Shown here one piece after another: positions 43,167 through 53,313 of a stretch of 64,000 bases of DNA. The position numbers and the translations under genes are program-made. Location: NCBI GenBank assembly GCA_031310005.1, contig CM062384.1, positions 2,542,001 through 2,606,000 on the forward strand, written 5' to 3'. The notes under the pieces are model-generated. The model searched no databases, was not told the origin of the DNA, and was given only the letters and a program-made list of their open reading frames with translations. Origin of the DNA: Dactylellina haptotyla (taxonomy: Eukaryota > Ascomycota > Orbiliomycetes > Orbiliales > Orbiliaceae). Every line of letters starts with the position of its first letter. Within the stretch, counting starts at the first letter, position 1.

Positions 43167-44381
43167 ATGCACTATCTTCAAGAGCCATTTGATATACCGG
43201 CAGAGTTCAGGGGAAAGCTCAAACTGGTCAAACCGCTTGATCCACGGACGAACGACGAAATTCTCGATGCTTTACGCAGTTATAGCCCTGTTACTAGCGA
43301 GAAAAACATCTGGGCTTTTTGGAACTCGGGTATCGATCACATCCCACCGTGGTGTAAGCGTAATATTGCAGATTGGGTCCGAATCTGCGGCCCAGAATGG
43401 AACGTCCACGTTTTAGACGCCATCCCTGGTTCACCAAATAATTTCCTCAACTGGGTTGACTCGAAATGGTTTCCCAAGTCAATGCGAGAAAACAGCATGG
43501 GAGGGTCATGGTCGGGTCAGCACACCGCTGATTTGCTACGTGGCCCAATTCTTCATACTTACGGAGGAGCTTTTATCGACGTTAGTATTGTTCTCCTCCG
43601 TACTTTGGATGACTATTTCTGGAGAGAGCTTGAAGATCCCAATTCGCCGTACGAAGTTTTCACGCCTCTGTGTTTTGACGCTTTGGTAGCCAATAATATG
43701 GTAGCCTCCCGAAAGGGTAATATATTTATGAAAGCATGGCACGAGCTCTTTGCGCAATTATGGGAGGATCGTACCAATGCGGACGATATCAGGCTACATC
43801 CGCTTGTAGACCCCTTCCAGAAAGCCCTAGAGCTCCCAAACGTAGCTAAAAAGGGATATACTTGGGATTGGAGGGCTGATGTTTCAGACGTAATGGATTA
43901 CGCCACCCAGAGTCTATCATGGTATAGACTAGCCATGGTAGATGGCGCTGGAAAAGAGACAAACTGGGCACAATATGCCCAAGATCATGTTTTATACTCT
44001 GACGCCTGGTACGAACACTATGCTGCCAATGCCGAACTTGGCTTCTACGGACAGCAAATACTCGATTGCCTCACTACTCCACTTAATGCGGACCCTGAAT
44101 CTTGGGAGTACAAACGGGCCTATAAACTGATCTGGAAATTATTGACAAGCACTAGCATGATAAAGGGTACTACCTATACCAATTTATTAGCAACTCCAGA
44201 ACTAGGCGCCCTCTTAAATCGCGCAGAAAACCAAGATAAGGATATTCGGCCGGGCACCTTTGGGGCGCTTTTGAGATATGGTAGTGTGCACTTTGAGCAG
44301 ACTCGAAAAGACATGGTACGAATGAAGTATACACCACTTGCCGTGTTCAATAAAGCTTTGTTTGAGGTTTTCGAAGTTTAA
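43167..44381 (+). CDS. glycosyltransferase of capsule-polysaccharide-synthesis (Caps_synth) type
   Basis: Intronless, 404 residues, ATG start. The N-terminal half carries the fold signature of the Caps_synth / DXD sugar-transferase group. KNIWAFWNSGIDHIPPWCKR (47-66) is the nucleotide-sugar entry strand. WNVHVLDA follows, and QHTADLLRGPILHTYGGAFIDVSIVL (about 118-142; the acidic motif is D138-V-S140, where classical enzymes have D-x-D) is the metal-binding block. No signal peptide or membrane helix is seen, so it may act in the cytosol on a small acceptor. Fungal members of this family often neighbour secondary-metabolite or surface-glycan genes. Here it sits between subtilase A and an acyltransferase on the same strand. 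Sugar and acceptor are unknown. Confidence 0.85.
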   Translation: MHYLQEPFDIPAEFRGKLKLVKPLDPRTNDEILDALRSYSPVTSEKNIWAFWNSGIDHIPPWCKRNIADWVRICGPEWNVHVLDAIPGSPNNFLNWVDSKWFPKSMRENSMGGSWSGQHTADLLRGPILHTYGGAFIDVSIVLLRTLDDYFWRELEDPNSPYEVFTPLCFDALVANNMVASRKGNIFMKAWHELFAQLWEDRTNADDIRLHPLVDPFQKALELPNVAKKGYTWDWRADVSDVMDYATQSLSWYRLAMVDGAGKETNWAQYAQDHVLYSDAWYEHYAANAELGFYGQQILDCLTTPLNADPESWEYKRAYKLIWKLLTSTSMIKGTTYTNLLATPELGALLNRAENQDKDIRPGTFGALLRYGSVHFEQTRKDMVRMKYTPLAVFNKALFEVFEV

Positions 44382-44779
44382 ATATCGTAAGTGTTAAATA
44401 GAATGTTCGCAATATAGCCCTGAATAAAAAGAGGACTCAATATTTATCTTTTAGAACGCTTTTCAATAGTAGATGTAACCATTTAGATTCTGCTAGTGGG
44501 CGCGCGTCAGTACCTCATCTACCTTCTGAATTGGTAGAGTTTTTCTGGTTTTCAGTGACGAGTCTTAATTGATGCTGGCGATGACAACTACGAAAAGCGT
44601 GCATTTTGGCAACTCGGTCAGTATCGACAACCAAGCCAAATACGTGGTAGGCGCACCCTACGGCCTGTCGGCCACAATTTAAACGTGACTTGCCAGAGCG
44701 AAGAAGGAGCCCTGGTACCTGCGCAGATGGAAACCGTACAACAGAGGCTAACAGCGCTGCTGATAGTCGTGTTGTAAAA
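44382..44779. other. intergenic
   Basis: No gene is seen. It may contain the eroded 5' part of the transposase relic that follows. Confidence 0.45.
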
Positions 44780-45065
44780 GCAAAATTATATCTCATCAAT
44801 CATGCTGTGTAACTACGTCTTGGACATCCACCAGCGGTGGCCACAATTTTTGTTCGTTCAGTATAATGCCTTTATACACGCTACCAAGTTGATGACTGAG
44901 TAGTTGAACGACATAGTCTCGAATATTACACCAAGTTAGCAACAGTCCAGATCTCAATCCCGTTGAACATGTTTGGATGGAGGAATTAGTCAAACAAATG
45001 GCTAAAAGTATTAACCTAACATTTGGAAGATTCGTGGAAGGTTTGAAACTATCAGACCCTTGATT
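44780..45065 (+). mobile_element. Tc1/mariner-type transposase relic (DDE_3)
   Basis: The plus strand reads QYNAFIHATKLMTE, a stop, LNDIVSNITPS near 44857-44936, and then NSPDLNPVEHVWMEELVKQM near 44940-45000. This corresponds to the hallmark end of Tc1/mariner transposases (DNAPIHxAK...EWL..., then SPDLNPIEHVW). The catalytic Asp of DNAP appears as Tyr, and the Trp codon expected before LND has become TAG, consistent with a G-to-A change. No intact frame or clear terminal inverted repeats were found, and the 5' half of the transposase is not recognisable. The element is dead. Confidence 0.75.
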
Positions 45066-45803
45066 GGTGACGACGCAATTTACTGTTAGCGACTGTTAGA
45101 TGAAGAAGTGCTCAGGTAACTCACCAGATCTACGAGGGCACGCCGTGAAGCTGCTATCGAAAGGAGTGGTTGACGGACGCGCGGCTAACAGTATTAGTAT
45201 CGTGTTTGGTAGTGTTGGCATCTGCTATAACTGTCTTAAAGGAGACCGAAGATACGAGGGTCAATGGTAATATGTTGAAGGTGATTACATACATTCTTAA
45301 GGCAAGGCAGCAAAAACCACTGCCCCAGCTCGATAGCACGTAAAACAACGCATTTCTAAAAACAATGTGACAGCGAACAAGCAAACATTCTACCATTACT
45401 AAAACTCGCTAGTCAAATAGATGAATCCACTTTGTTTCAGACTAAATTAATCGGACACCAAGGTCAATTTCTACTCCCAATTATAATTATATATAGAGTT
45501 CAAGCCATCGGGATTATCGGTGATCTTTTAGATGGGGTGAGACCCCCGAAAACCGTCCGATAATCCAACAATTATCCATTCGGCGATTTGATGTCGCCAA
45601 TAATAATAGCTGCTAGTTTAAAATGCTAAGTCTGTCTCAAATGCTTATATAACACAGTGGATCCTTCGTCAAGCTCAAGTATCCACATAGGCGATCACCG
45701 AATAGCCCTTATCTTATTCTTACCGAATTTAACCTATTTACGCAAGATTGAAGAGAATCCTATAACTTCTAACCCCCGTTGGAAATATAGTAGCATATGC
45801 AAA
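45066..45803. promoter_or_regulatory. upstream region of acyltransferase gene
   Basis: It contains a perfect 10-bp inverted repeat (GGATTATCGG at 45511-45520 and CCGATAATCC at 45557-45566, 36 bp apart) and a TATATAA box at 45646-45652, about 150 bp before the chosen ATG. Confidence 0.45.
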
Positions 45804-47183
45804 ATGTCGATGCACGCGTACAAAAATGCTTATTGGGATGAGGTGGCTCCAAATCAATGGTTCCGAGAATATAACTCGGGCGAAAGACTCCTTCACGCTA
45901 TGTCATCTAGCATCCCAGACTATCCAGCATTGACTATTGCAGTTGGTGCAATTCTCAACGATATTTCAGCAGATTACACTTTATTGGAAATAAAATCTGC
46001 ATGGGTAAAATTGCGATGTGCACATCCGATGCTTGGGTGTAAAATCATTAGCAATGGGTATCTTTATCAGCGACCAACTGTTGAGAACCTCGAAGCTTGG
46101 GCATATGAAACAATTCATATTGACACCTCAGGTCGACGTGGCCGAGATCTGTGTTTACGGCTTCCGAGCTTAGCAGGTGCGGAGTTATACTTTCTACCAG
46201 AAAGCCGGGAAGTCTTATTGCGAGTTAGGCATGAGCTATTAGATGGTATTGGATCGATTATGCTCTTAAACGAGTTTCTAAAGGTCTTGCGTGGGAAAGA
46301 CCTCGAAACAAGCGAGTGTAACCCTGGGGAAGATGTTGATAGACTTCCTCCCTCACTTACGCAAATTATGCATGCGAAACCCCCTACTGCAGAAATCATA
46401 AAAAAAGGCCAGGAGATTGCCGCTATTTTACATACTCCAATAATGGGCCTAAAGCGGAGACTAGAAACATCCAGCATTCCACGACAAAGTCAAAGATTTG
46501 AGTACGTCTTCAGCGAAGAAGAGACATCAATCCTCCTTAGAAGATGCAAGATGAACGGCATTACTATAACACATGCCACTACAGTGGCTGCTTCGAGAGC
46601 ATTATTAGACCAGATAAATGTAGAACATGGAAAATTTGGAACCATTTTACACACGAGTCTACGAGATCTCAGTCCTAGCCCTTACAATCAGCCTACACAC
46701 GCTCTTTCCAATCAGGTATCCATAAAAATGGCAATTTTCCCCACTTCGAAGGGAGAAGATTTCTTTAAAGCTGCGAGAATGATTAAACAGGAATACCACT
46801 CTTGGAAGCAAGATGAAGATAATGTGGCAACCCAAGGTCCAATTATTGACGCTTTGACCGGTACCGTCGCCGGGGATATTGCTGTATCCAAGACTGGTGC
46901 TGAAGTTAACACTGACCTGAATCCGGTGGTTGTGTCAGGTCTCGGACTTACAGAAAAATATCTAACTGAGCCTGTGGAAGATTTTTGGTTTTCTCTATCA
47001 GCTGGGGATCTTGGAGGCACTCTGTATGTCTACACCGTGCAGAGTAAGTTACGCCTCGTGCTTGTTTATAATTCAAAATTCTACGCTGTAGAAAATATGG
47101 AGAAATATGTTCATAAAGTTGTCGAAGAGCTCAATATTGGTCTAGGCGTGTCTTTCAATGAGACTGGGACTACGTACAGCTAA
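45804..47183 (+). CDS. condensation-domain-like acyltransferase (CoA-dependent acyltransferase fold)
   Basis: Intronless, 459 residues from ATG 45804. An open frame reaches back to a GTG at 45657, but the TATA box at 45646 argues against that start. The acyltransferase signature RHELLDG (His143 to Gly148, HxxxDG) is intact. A later VEDFWFSLSAGD block (near residue 393) takes the place of the second structural motif of the fold. The overall pattern (VGAILNDISADYTLLEIKSAW, ITITHATTVAASRALL) resembles alcohol-acetyltransferase / PapA-like and trichothecene-acetyltransferase-like fungal enzymes, which transfer an acyl group from CoA to a hydroxyl or amine. Its acceptor is unknown. The position next to a sugar transferase suggests modification of the same product, as inference only. 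Confidence 0.82.
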   Translation: MSMHAYKNAYWDEVAPNQWFREYNSGERLLHAMSSSIPDYPALTIAVGAILNDISADYTLLEIKSAWVKLRCAHPMLGCKIISNGYLYQRPTVENLEAWAYETIHIDTSGRRGRDLCLRLPSLAGAELYFLPESREVLLRVRHELLDGIGSIMLLNEFLKVLRGKDLETSECNPGEDVDRLPPSLTQIMHAKPPTAEIIKKGQEIAAILHTPIMGLKRRLETSSIPRQSQRFEYVFSEEETSILLRRCKMNGITITHATTVAASRALLDQINVEHGKFGTILHTSLRDLSPSPYNQPTHALSNQVSIKMAIFPTSKGEDFFKAARMIKQEYHSWKQDEDNVATQGPIIDALTGTVAGDIAVSKTGAEVNTDLNPVVVSGLGLTEKYLTEPVEDFWFSLSAGDLGGTLYVYTVQSKLRLVLVYNSKFYAVENMEKYVHKVVEELNIGLGVSFNETGTTYS

Positions 47184-48129
47184 TATCTGGCTTTCTTATT
47201 CACCATATTCTATAAATTAAAACGATTCTGTTCCATTGTGGATTTAGTTGATACTTTACATAGATACGAGAACTCCTTGTTTTGATGTTTCGTATTACTT
47301 ACACGGCCGTCGGATCGAGCCGGCTCTACGAATGAGTTAGAAGAACCCCCCTACAAGCTTTTAGACGGGATGTATCACTAGAGGCAGAATATATTACCAT
47401 AAATTTGTGAGCGATACTATACTCTTGTTTTAACACTATGAAATATATTGCTAGGCCAGGAGACACGAGTTCATGTTCAAAGCTTCCAAAGTTTGGTGCA
47501 TGCTTCATCTTAAGATATGTGAGGCCTGCCCTAGACTAAAATATTTGTCAGATACTAGCACGGATCTCATTTATCAGGTTGCGAAATCACCACTTTAAAG
47601 GTTTCTGCCAGCTTCTAAAGAAATAATTTAAGACGTGTTCCGGCTTTATATATTTCATGTGATGAAAGCTTAAGTCTTCAGCAGAATACCCGTCAATTAT
47701 TAGGGAGTGTCTTTCATGCGGGAGTGTCTTTCGTGCGGATAATGCATCGATCGTACACTCGATAAATTTAGTATTTCCAACAATAATCTGAGACAACTTT
47801 TTGTTTGTGGCACCACCGACACGCTGGGCGCTATTTTTGTATTAAGAAATATGAATATTGCAGAAAATCTCGTGCAATCTACCACAACTGTTGGCGTGGT
47901 AGAGCTACGCCACTTAAAATCCGATTGAAAAATTCTTAAATGCACGGGAATATCTGACGACTTCGATATATAATATAAGCCCCGGAGAGAAACATTATTG
48001 TGTTCTCCGCCAAATCATTAGAAAACAGAACAAAGCTATCTGAGCAGTGCGCCATTCTGTTCGCCATTTCTCTGTTAATTTGATATATTGTGGTCGCGAG
48101 CTCTTCACATTAGAAACACTAGTACTACC
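47184..48129. other. intergenic between acyltransferase and subtilase B
   Basis: Holds the second copy of the 52-bp repeat (47260-47311), a 17-bp tandem duplication (gggagtgtctttcatgc / gggagtgtctttcgtgc) at about 47702-47736, and a TATATAA box at 47967-47973, 157 bp before subtilase B. Confidence 0.55.
47260..47311. repeat. 52-bp dispersed repeat, copy 2
   Basis: Diverged copy of 42594-42645 (43 of 52 identical). Seven of nine differences are C-to-T or G-to-A in this copy. Confidence 0.7.
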
Positions 48130-50139
48130 ATGAAATCAACTTTTCTCTCTAATCGATTTGTATTAGTCTCTATGGTTCTGCACCTAATCTCGCGATGTTC
48201 ACTCGCCGCTTTTTTACCCGCCGCCAACATGAAGATTGGTAGCGCACATCAATTTTCAGAGCTAGTCTGGTTTATCCTCAGACCACAATACCGTCATAAC
48301 GAGAATTTCATCGACAAACTTTTAACATGGGCGGAACATGTCGCCTTACCGCCCAAGAAATTAAACTTTTACGTAGTCCGAAGTCCTTATATAGGTTTTG
48401 TAAGCATTTCAATTGAAATGGAAAGAGAGAAGGATTTCTCTGAGATGATTAAAGAACTTGATGAAGGTATACGGGCGTATAGCCTTGTTCTATCGGATGA
48501 GAAATCAACGTTCGAAGCACCTTGGCTCGAAGAATCGGACGAGGAACGGTTAAAAAAAATTCGACGGCCAAATAAAAGACAGTATACAGAAGCAGAGGGA
48601 GGATTAGATCAGAAAAATGCCTCAGCTTCATCACCCTCAATAAACAGAACGAAAAAATCTTCTTTTATCCACACTAATTCATCGATATCCACTTTGCGCA
48701 CGAAGCGGTACGTAGCTAACAAGGTCGCTCAAGGAACCAAACTCGCAGCAAGCTATTACGATTTAAAGGCCTTATCGCAGCCACCAGGTGTAAGAATTTC
48801 AGATTTGGCTGGGAGGTTCTGGAATTTTAAAAACCCTGGGCAAAATACCGTAATTTATATATTAGATACTGGCTATGACTTGCAACATCCAGTAAGTTAT
48901 CTAGATACACACAGGAGTTGCTGGTAGAAATTCTCCAACGATCGCGATTTAAATCCTATTCAGTTAATCTTGCTGACAAGAGACTAAGTTTTATGCGCCA
49001 TCCCCAATCCTGATTGCCTAGTCACCGCTAACATACGTAATTGGAATCCTTCGCTCTCCTAGGAATTGGAAAATATACAAGTTCAAGATTGGTTGGATCC
49101 ATACGTATTTCCTTGGGACGAACAGAACGATATTAACCGCCTGTACCCATATCACGGCATGCACGGAACCAGTGTTCTAAGTAAATGCGCCGGGAGAACT
49201 GTCGGTGTTTCCCAGACTGCGACTTATGTCCTCGTTCGGTACATCGATGGGCGCGTTCGGGGTAATTACGATACCTTTGCGGACGCTCTGGTGCAGATAT
49301 ACGATCACATACGATCACGGAACTCTGATAAAAAATGTGTGCTCAATATTGCGGCTCGCTTCCCGGTCTATAGAGGAACAGTAAAAACTCAATTTGAAGC
49401 TCAACGTCGACTACATATGGAAGATATATTTATCAAACTCGCAAGCTTACCAAATTTAATCATAGTTACAGGAACTGGTAATGCTTTCATGGTAAGTAGG
49501 GTTGTTCAAGACAGATAAAAATTTTCTAGCTTAATAGTTCAAAATCGAATCGGTAACCTATTCAAAACATTTAGCATGAACGGAACTCAGAATCATATCC
49601 CTCGGTTTTTGCAGATCACTTTTTCATTGGACAAAAAATGGTCGTCGTCGCGGGATATCATCCGTGGACTGGCCAAGAGATCTTTCCGGGAGTCAAGGAG
49701 ACGAAAGTTTGGGCTCCTGCAGCCCGAGTTAGCAGCGCATGCTGGTATCTGAACGGTTTGCCCACAGAAAATAAATACAAAGTCGCGCTGACTGACTTCG
49801 ATAAAAAACGTCAAATTTGCTCTAAGGAAGGCATCTCCTACGGTAACTATCGAAGATGCCCTTTTTGAGAATCTTTGCCCAATTTGTTTCTTATTTGCGC
49901 TGGACGACCCTCTTTGTTAACGGAAAGTCTTAACTTTAGGCATACCGCTCGTGTCTGGGCTCCTTGCGAACTGGCTCTCTTTTGGGATCGATATTGATCT
50001 AGTGATAAACTACATGTACAGGCTCGCGTATCCCCGCGCAGAGAACGGTCCGGCGGTTCTTTATAACGGAATTAAGATCCAAGACTGGCCAAGAGAATTC
50101 TGGCCAAACTGGTATAAGAAAAATGCAAATCGCATTTGA
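48130..50139 (+). CDS. secreted subtilisin-like serine protease (S8), paralogue B
   Basis: Four exons, 48130-48891, 49063-49491, 49575-49842 and 49940-50139, give 552 residues. Intron positions match those of paralogue A. A signal peptide (about 1-30) and a pro-region with HQFSELVWFILRPQY open the protein. The acidic segment of A is shorter and a basic Ser-rich linker is present. Catalytic residues: Asp246 (ILDTGYD), His288 (GMHGTSV), Asn394 (GTGNAF) and Ser485 in EGISYGIP. The serine block departs from the standard GTSxAxP in two places (Thr to Ile, Ala to Gly), and the Asn block reads TGTGN rather than SAGN. The Ser itself is present, so activity is possible but may be altered. It lacks the Pro-rich tail of A. 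TATA at 47967. Confidence 0.86.
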
Positions 50140-50814
50140 GTTATTAAGGTTGTGTAAACGAATTTCTCATTAGGAACTTCTTCCAAAACGCCGGTTTTTC
50201 AAAAGGAGGGAATGGGTTTTATTGTTATTGAGTAAATGAGTGACAAATGAAATAATGAGTGATATCTTGAAAGAAAATTCAAAAAAGCGGATAGACTTCA
50301 CTAAAGGAAGTCTTCCCAGGAGTAGAAGTGAAAAGTACTGAAAACCATCGACGCCAAAATATTTGCAAACCACAGAAACGGAAATAATAAAAAGGCTCCC
50401 TCCCCGTGAAAAATCGTATTACAAAGATTCCGTAACATTAAAGCAAAATGGTTAAAAGGAAAGGGATAAAATCAGATCGCTAAATCGCTCACAAGGTATA
50501 TCTCAGACGTGGTCAACGTGAAGAATGAAAGAGGTATAAGATGCAAAAACAGAAAATGACAGAGAATCTGGCTGTAGCAAAAAGAGTGAATGTCAGTCGT
50601 AGGCATCATGTGCCGAAACAACAACGCAGGCGCGCGCAAAAAATGATGGGCAAATGTCAGTAAACCATCTGCTGGCTATGGAGATAAAGCAAAGGATATT
50701 TTTTATCTACAAAATGGGTTAGAGGTGCTGAACTTCAAACGCAAGAGGTTTATAGGAACTTTTGGGATATATGTTAGAACAGTGAATGCAAATGTTACAA
50801 AGGAAATGTTTTCT
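50140..50814. other. intergenic
   Basis: 3' flanks of two convergent genes; no gene seen. Confidence 0.55.
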
Positions 50815-53313
50815 TTAGTGGTGGGTTGATAGATCTCTCGAGGCGCGGTCTCGGATGTATGCTGCCGATGGTGGGCGTGGAAGGTTGACCTCGACGGTTG
50901 GGTAGCTGTTGCTCCTGGAGTGGACGCTTTGGGATTCGCGCTGGAAAGGGAATTCGAACTCTTCGAATTGGTTTACGGCTGGAGCAGTCACGGCTCGTGG
51001 TGGTTGGCTATTGATAGTGATGGTGGATGCTTTTCTGGCCTTCTTTTGCTTCTTGCCGGACAAAGACTTCAAGAAGCGAACAAGGGCCTTGAAAAAGTTA
51101 TCGAGCGACTTGCTCATACCAGACTTCTTCTTGATAGCGCTAGGTCGACGCTTTGGAAATTCCTCGCTTTTGCGGCCGACTGCGGCAGCAAAGGAGAAAT
51201 CAAAGTTGGGTTGGTATCCTGGGCCGGCTTGTGGGCTCATCTGGGTCATCTCGGGGCTAGTAGCGAGCTCGTAGGCCATAATCTGATCAAGATCCTCTTG
51301 GATGGCTCTGAGTCTGCGGCCTTCAACAGTGGCGACAGTCATAACTGCGGCGACGGCAACATCAACGATATAGAATGAGTTGATAGTGTTGCAGGCTGAA
51401 GTATTGATTGTCAACTGAGAAGTAGCAAAATCAAGAGTAACAAGGGGATCATCGTGGGTGGAGGAGCACAGAGAGATGGAGCCATCAGCGCCAATAACGT
51501 CGAAACCGACGCGGCCTGAAACGACAATATTGAGCCATCCTCCTTCCTCATCCTTAGCCGGGTGGAAGAGAGCAAATCCTTTACCAGGCTCGTAAACAAG
51601 ACGACAGCACTCGGCCTCGTCACCAACATCAAGCTTTGGGTTCTTCTTAATGTCGTGCTTCTTATCCTCGACCATACCCGCGATTTGTGGGTAGATCAAG
51701 GCGACAACACCAGAAGACTCCAGGGTTGGAGCTTCAAGCTGGAGATGGATGACTGGGACCTCATACTGAGTAGCTGGGTTCGCTCTGTGGATCTTGAGAT
51801 CCGAGAACACGGCATCTTGTTGGTGAGATGGGTGAGCGGAGAGACGGTAGAAAGCAGCAGTAGCGCTAGCGCCAAAGGTAAAGTGCTCAGCACCGGTGAA
51901 GGTGAACGAGTCTTCACGGAACATGCCCATTTGGAAGGTCTGATTGATGAGCATTTGGGCATTGGCGACATTCCATAGAGTTTGGAACTGATTCAAAATC
52001 ACAGGTGACATGAGACCAGATACAAATCCCTGCTGGCTTTCGCGAGCTCGCTCAACGAGCATGTTAACAGCGGTGGGGGTTCGAAGCTTTTCACGGTCAA
52101 CATCCTCATGGATTGGGCTGAAAGCAATGCTTCTCGGAGAGAATGTAGCAGACTTTGGAGAAGCAAAGCTAGCTTTGCTAGGGGACTTGACAGTTGGGAC
52201 ATTCTGGTGAGGAATGTAAGAGCCGAAGGGTTGTGCTCTCGTTGGAGAGAACATGGCAGCGCTTCTGGGAGTTGGGAGGGCTCCCTGTGGGGCTGGGAGC
52301 ACAGCAAAAGTCGCACTCCTCGGGGTTGATACCTCAGGCTTCGAAACATTACCGAATGTGGCAGTTCGCGGGGTAGCGGTACGAGGCGTAGCCAAGCGCC
52401 CGGCTTCAACGTGGGCAGCGCTCCTCGAAGTCAAAGGTGGTGGGCTAGTCATCAGATCATCGCTGCCGTCCACTCTGTTTGGAGATGACAGTGGCGTGGG
52501 AATTTTGGCACCAGACTTAACCATAGCTCTTCGCTCCGCAAGCGACATCCCCGAACTCCTAATCGCCTTTGCCAATGGTAAAGAAGGCGAGATAGGTGTG
52601 CTAGGGGTGATTGGGGTGAGAGGAGCCATGCCAGTGGCATTGGCAGCTTCGCTCTGCAGAGTCGCTCGTCGGGTGTCGTTTAAGACAATCAAACTAGTGG
52701 TATTTGGCAGCTTGGGAACAACAGGTTTTTCAGGATTGTATTCCCTTGCCAGATCGGTTGCCGAAGTTTGAATGCTGAGCCTCGAGGACTTGCGCTTCGA
52801 ACCCGCTTTTGATAGGTTGCTGAAGCTGGGACTCAGGGGCGGGACTGGTGGAGCATCGGCGGATACGGTGTATTCAGAATCCCGGCTGCGGCTAAACGGT
52901 CCACCAAACTCAGACGCTGCAGAGTAATTGGTCGAGCTTGGAGAGAAGCACTCTGACTGATCATCTTCATCTTCCACAGTTAGAAGATAAGGAAGAACCT
53001 GTGACTTTCTCTTCGCCCTAGCGGTCTGCGCCGCGTACCCTGAAGGCCCTTGACCTGGCGTAGGCGGCATCAAGGTCAGCTGCAGTTTATATCCATCAAG
53101 ACCAGCTGAATCCGGAGGTGTTGGCAAAGGCATCTGAGCATATTTCAAAGTTGTCGTCGAGAATCTAGGTTTGCCTTGTTCTGTGATAACAACTTTTGTC
53201 TTCTTGGGCTGGGACTCTGCCAGGCTCTCAGAGGAAGAGGAGGCCGAGACGGGGCGCTCCATCTCAAACTTCGCAGAAGGTTGAGGGAGGCCGAGAGAAA
53301 TAGAAGTAGCCAT
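50815..53313 (-). CDS. conserved-looking low-complexity protein, unknown function
   Basis: Single exon, 832 residues, ATG start. The N-terminal 430 residues are disordered and Ser/Thr/Pro-rich. Many (S/T)P sites occur in repeated forms (ATPRTATPRTATF, STPRSATF, LPTPRSAAM, SPKSATFSPRS), which look like proline-directed kinase targets. Residues about 440-690 form a more ordered domain with beta-strand-like segments (SFTFTGAEHFTFGAS, VALIYPQIAGMVEDKKHDI, FALFHPAKDEEGGWLNIVV), ending in a hydrophobic stretch (IVDVAVAAVMTVATVEG). A basic stretch near 750-790 (FLKSLSGKKQKKARK) could be a nuclear or membrane-surface signal. I recognise no named family. Probably intracellular, since no signal peptide is present. 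Low-complexity repeats make exact length variable. Confidence 0.8.
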   Translation of the reverse strand: MATSISLGLPQPSAKFEMERPVSASSSSESLAESQPKKTKVVITEQGKPRFSTTTLKYAQMPLPTPPDSAGLDGYKLQLTLMPPTPGQGPSGYAAQTARAKRKSQVLPYLLTVEDEDDQSECFSPSSTNYSAASEFGGPFSRSRDSEYTVSADAPPVPPLSPSFSNLSKAGSKRKSSRLSIQTSATDLAREYNPEKPVVPKLPNTTSLIVLNDTRRATLQSEAANATGMAPLTPITPSTPISPSLPLAKAIRSSGMSLAERRAMVKSGAKIPTPLSSPNRVDGSDDLMTSPPPLTSRSAAHVEAGRLATPRTATPRTATFGNVSKPEVSTPRSATFAVLPAPQGALPTPRSAAMFSPTRAQPFGSYIPHQNVPTVKSPSKASFASPKSATFSPRSIAFSPIHEDVDREKLRTPTAVNMLVERARESQQGFVSGLMSPVILNQFQTLWNVANAQMLINQTFQMGMFREDSFTFTGAEHFTFGASATAAFYRLSAHPSHQQDAVFSDLKIHRANPATQYEVPVIHLQLEAPTLESSGVVALIYPQIAGMVEDKKHDIKKNPKLDVGDEAECCRLVYEPGKGFALFHPAKDEEGGWLNIVVSGRVGFDVIGADGSISLCSSTHDDPLVTLDFATSQLTINTSACNTINSFYIVDVAVAAVMTVATVEGRRLRAIQEDLDQIMAYELATSPEMTQMSPQAGPGYQPNFDFSFAAAVGRKSEEFPKRRPSAIKKKSGMSKSLDNFFKALVRFLKSLSGKKQKKARKASTITINSQPPRAVTAPAVNQFEEFEFPFQRESQSVHSRSNSYPTVEVNLPRPPSAAYIRDRASRDLSTHH

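Noticed and set aside
45657-45803. GTG-initiated N-terminal extension of the acyltransferase
   Set aside because: Non-ATG start lying directly on the TATA box; the ATG at 45804 is the better start.
51562-52771. Several plus-strand frames opposite the 832-residue protein
   Set aside because: Shadows of a low-complexity coding strand.
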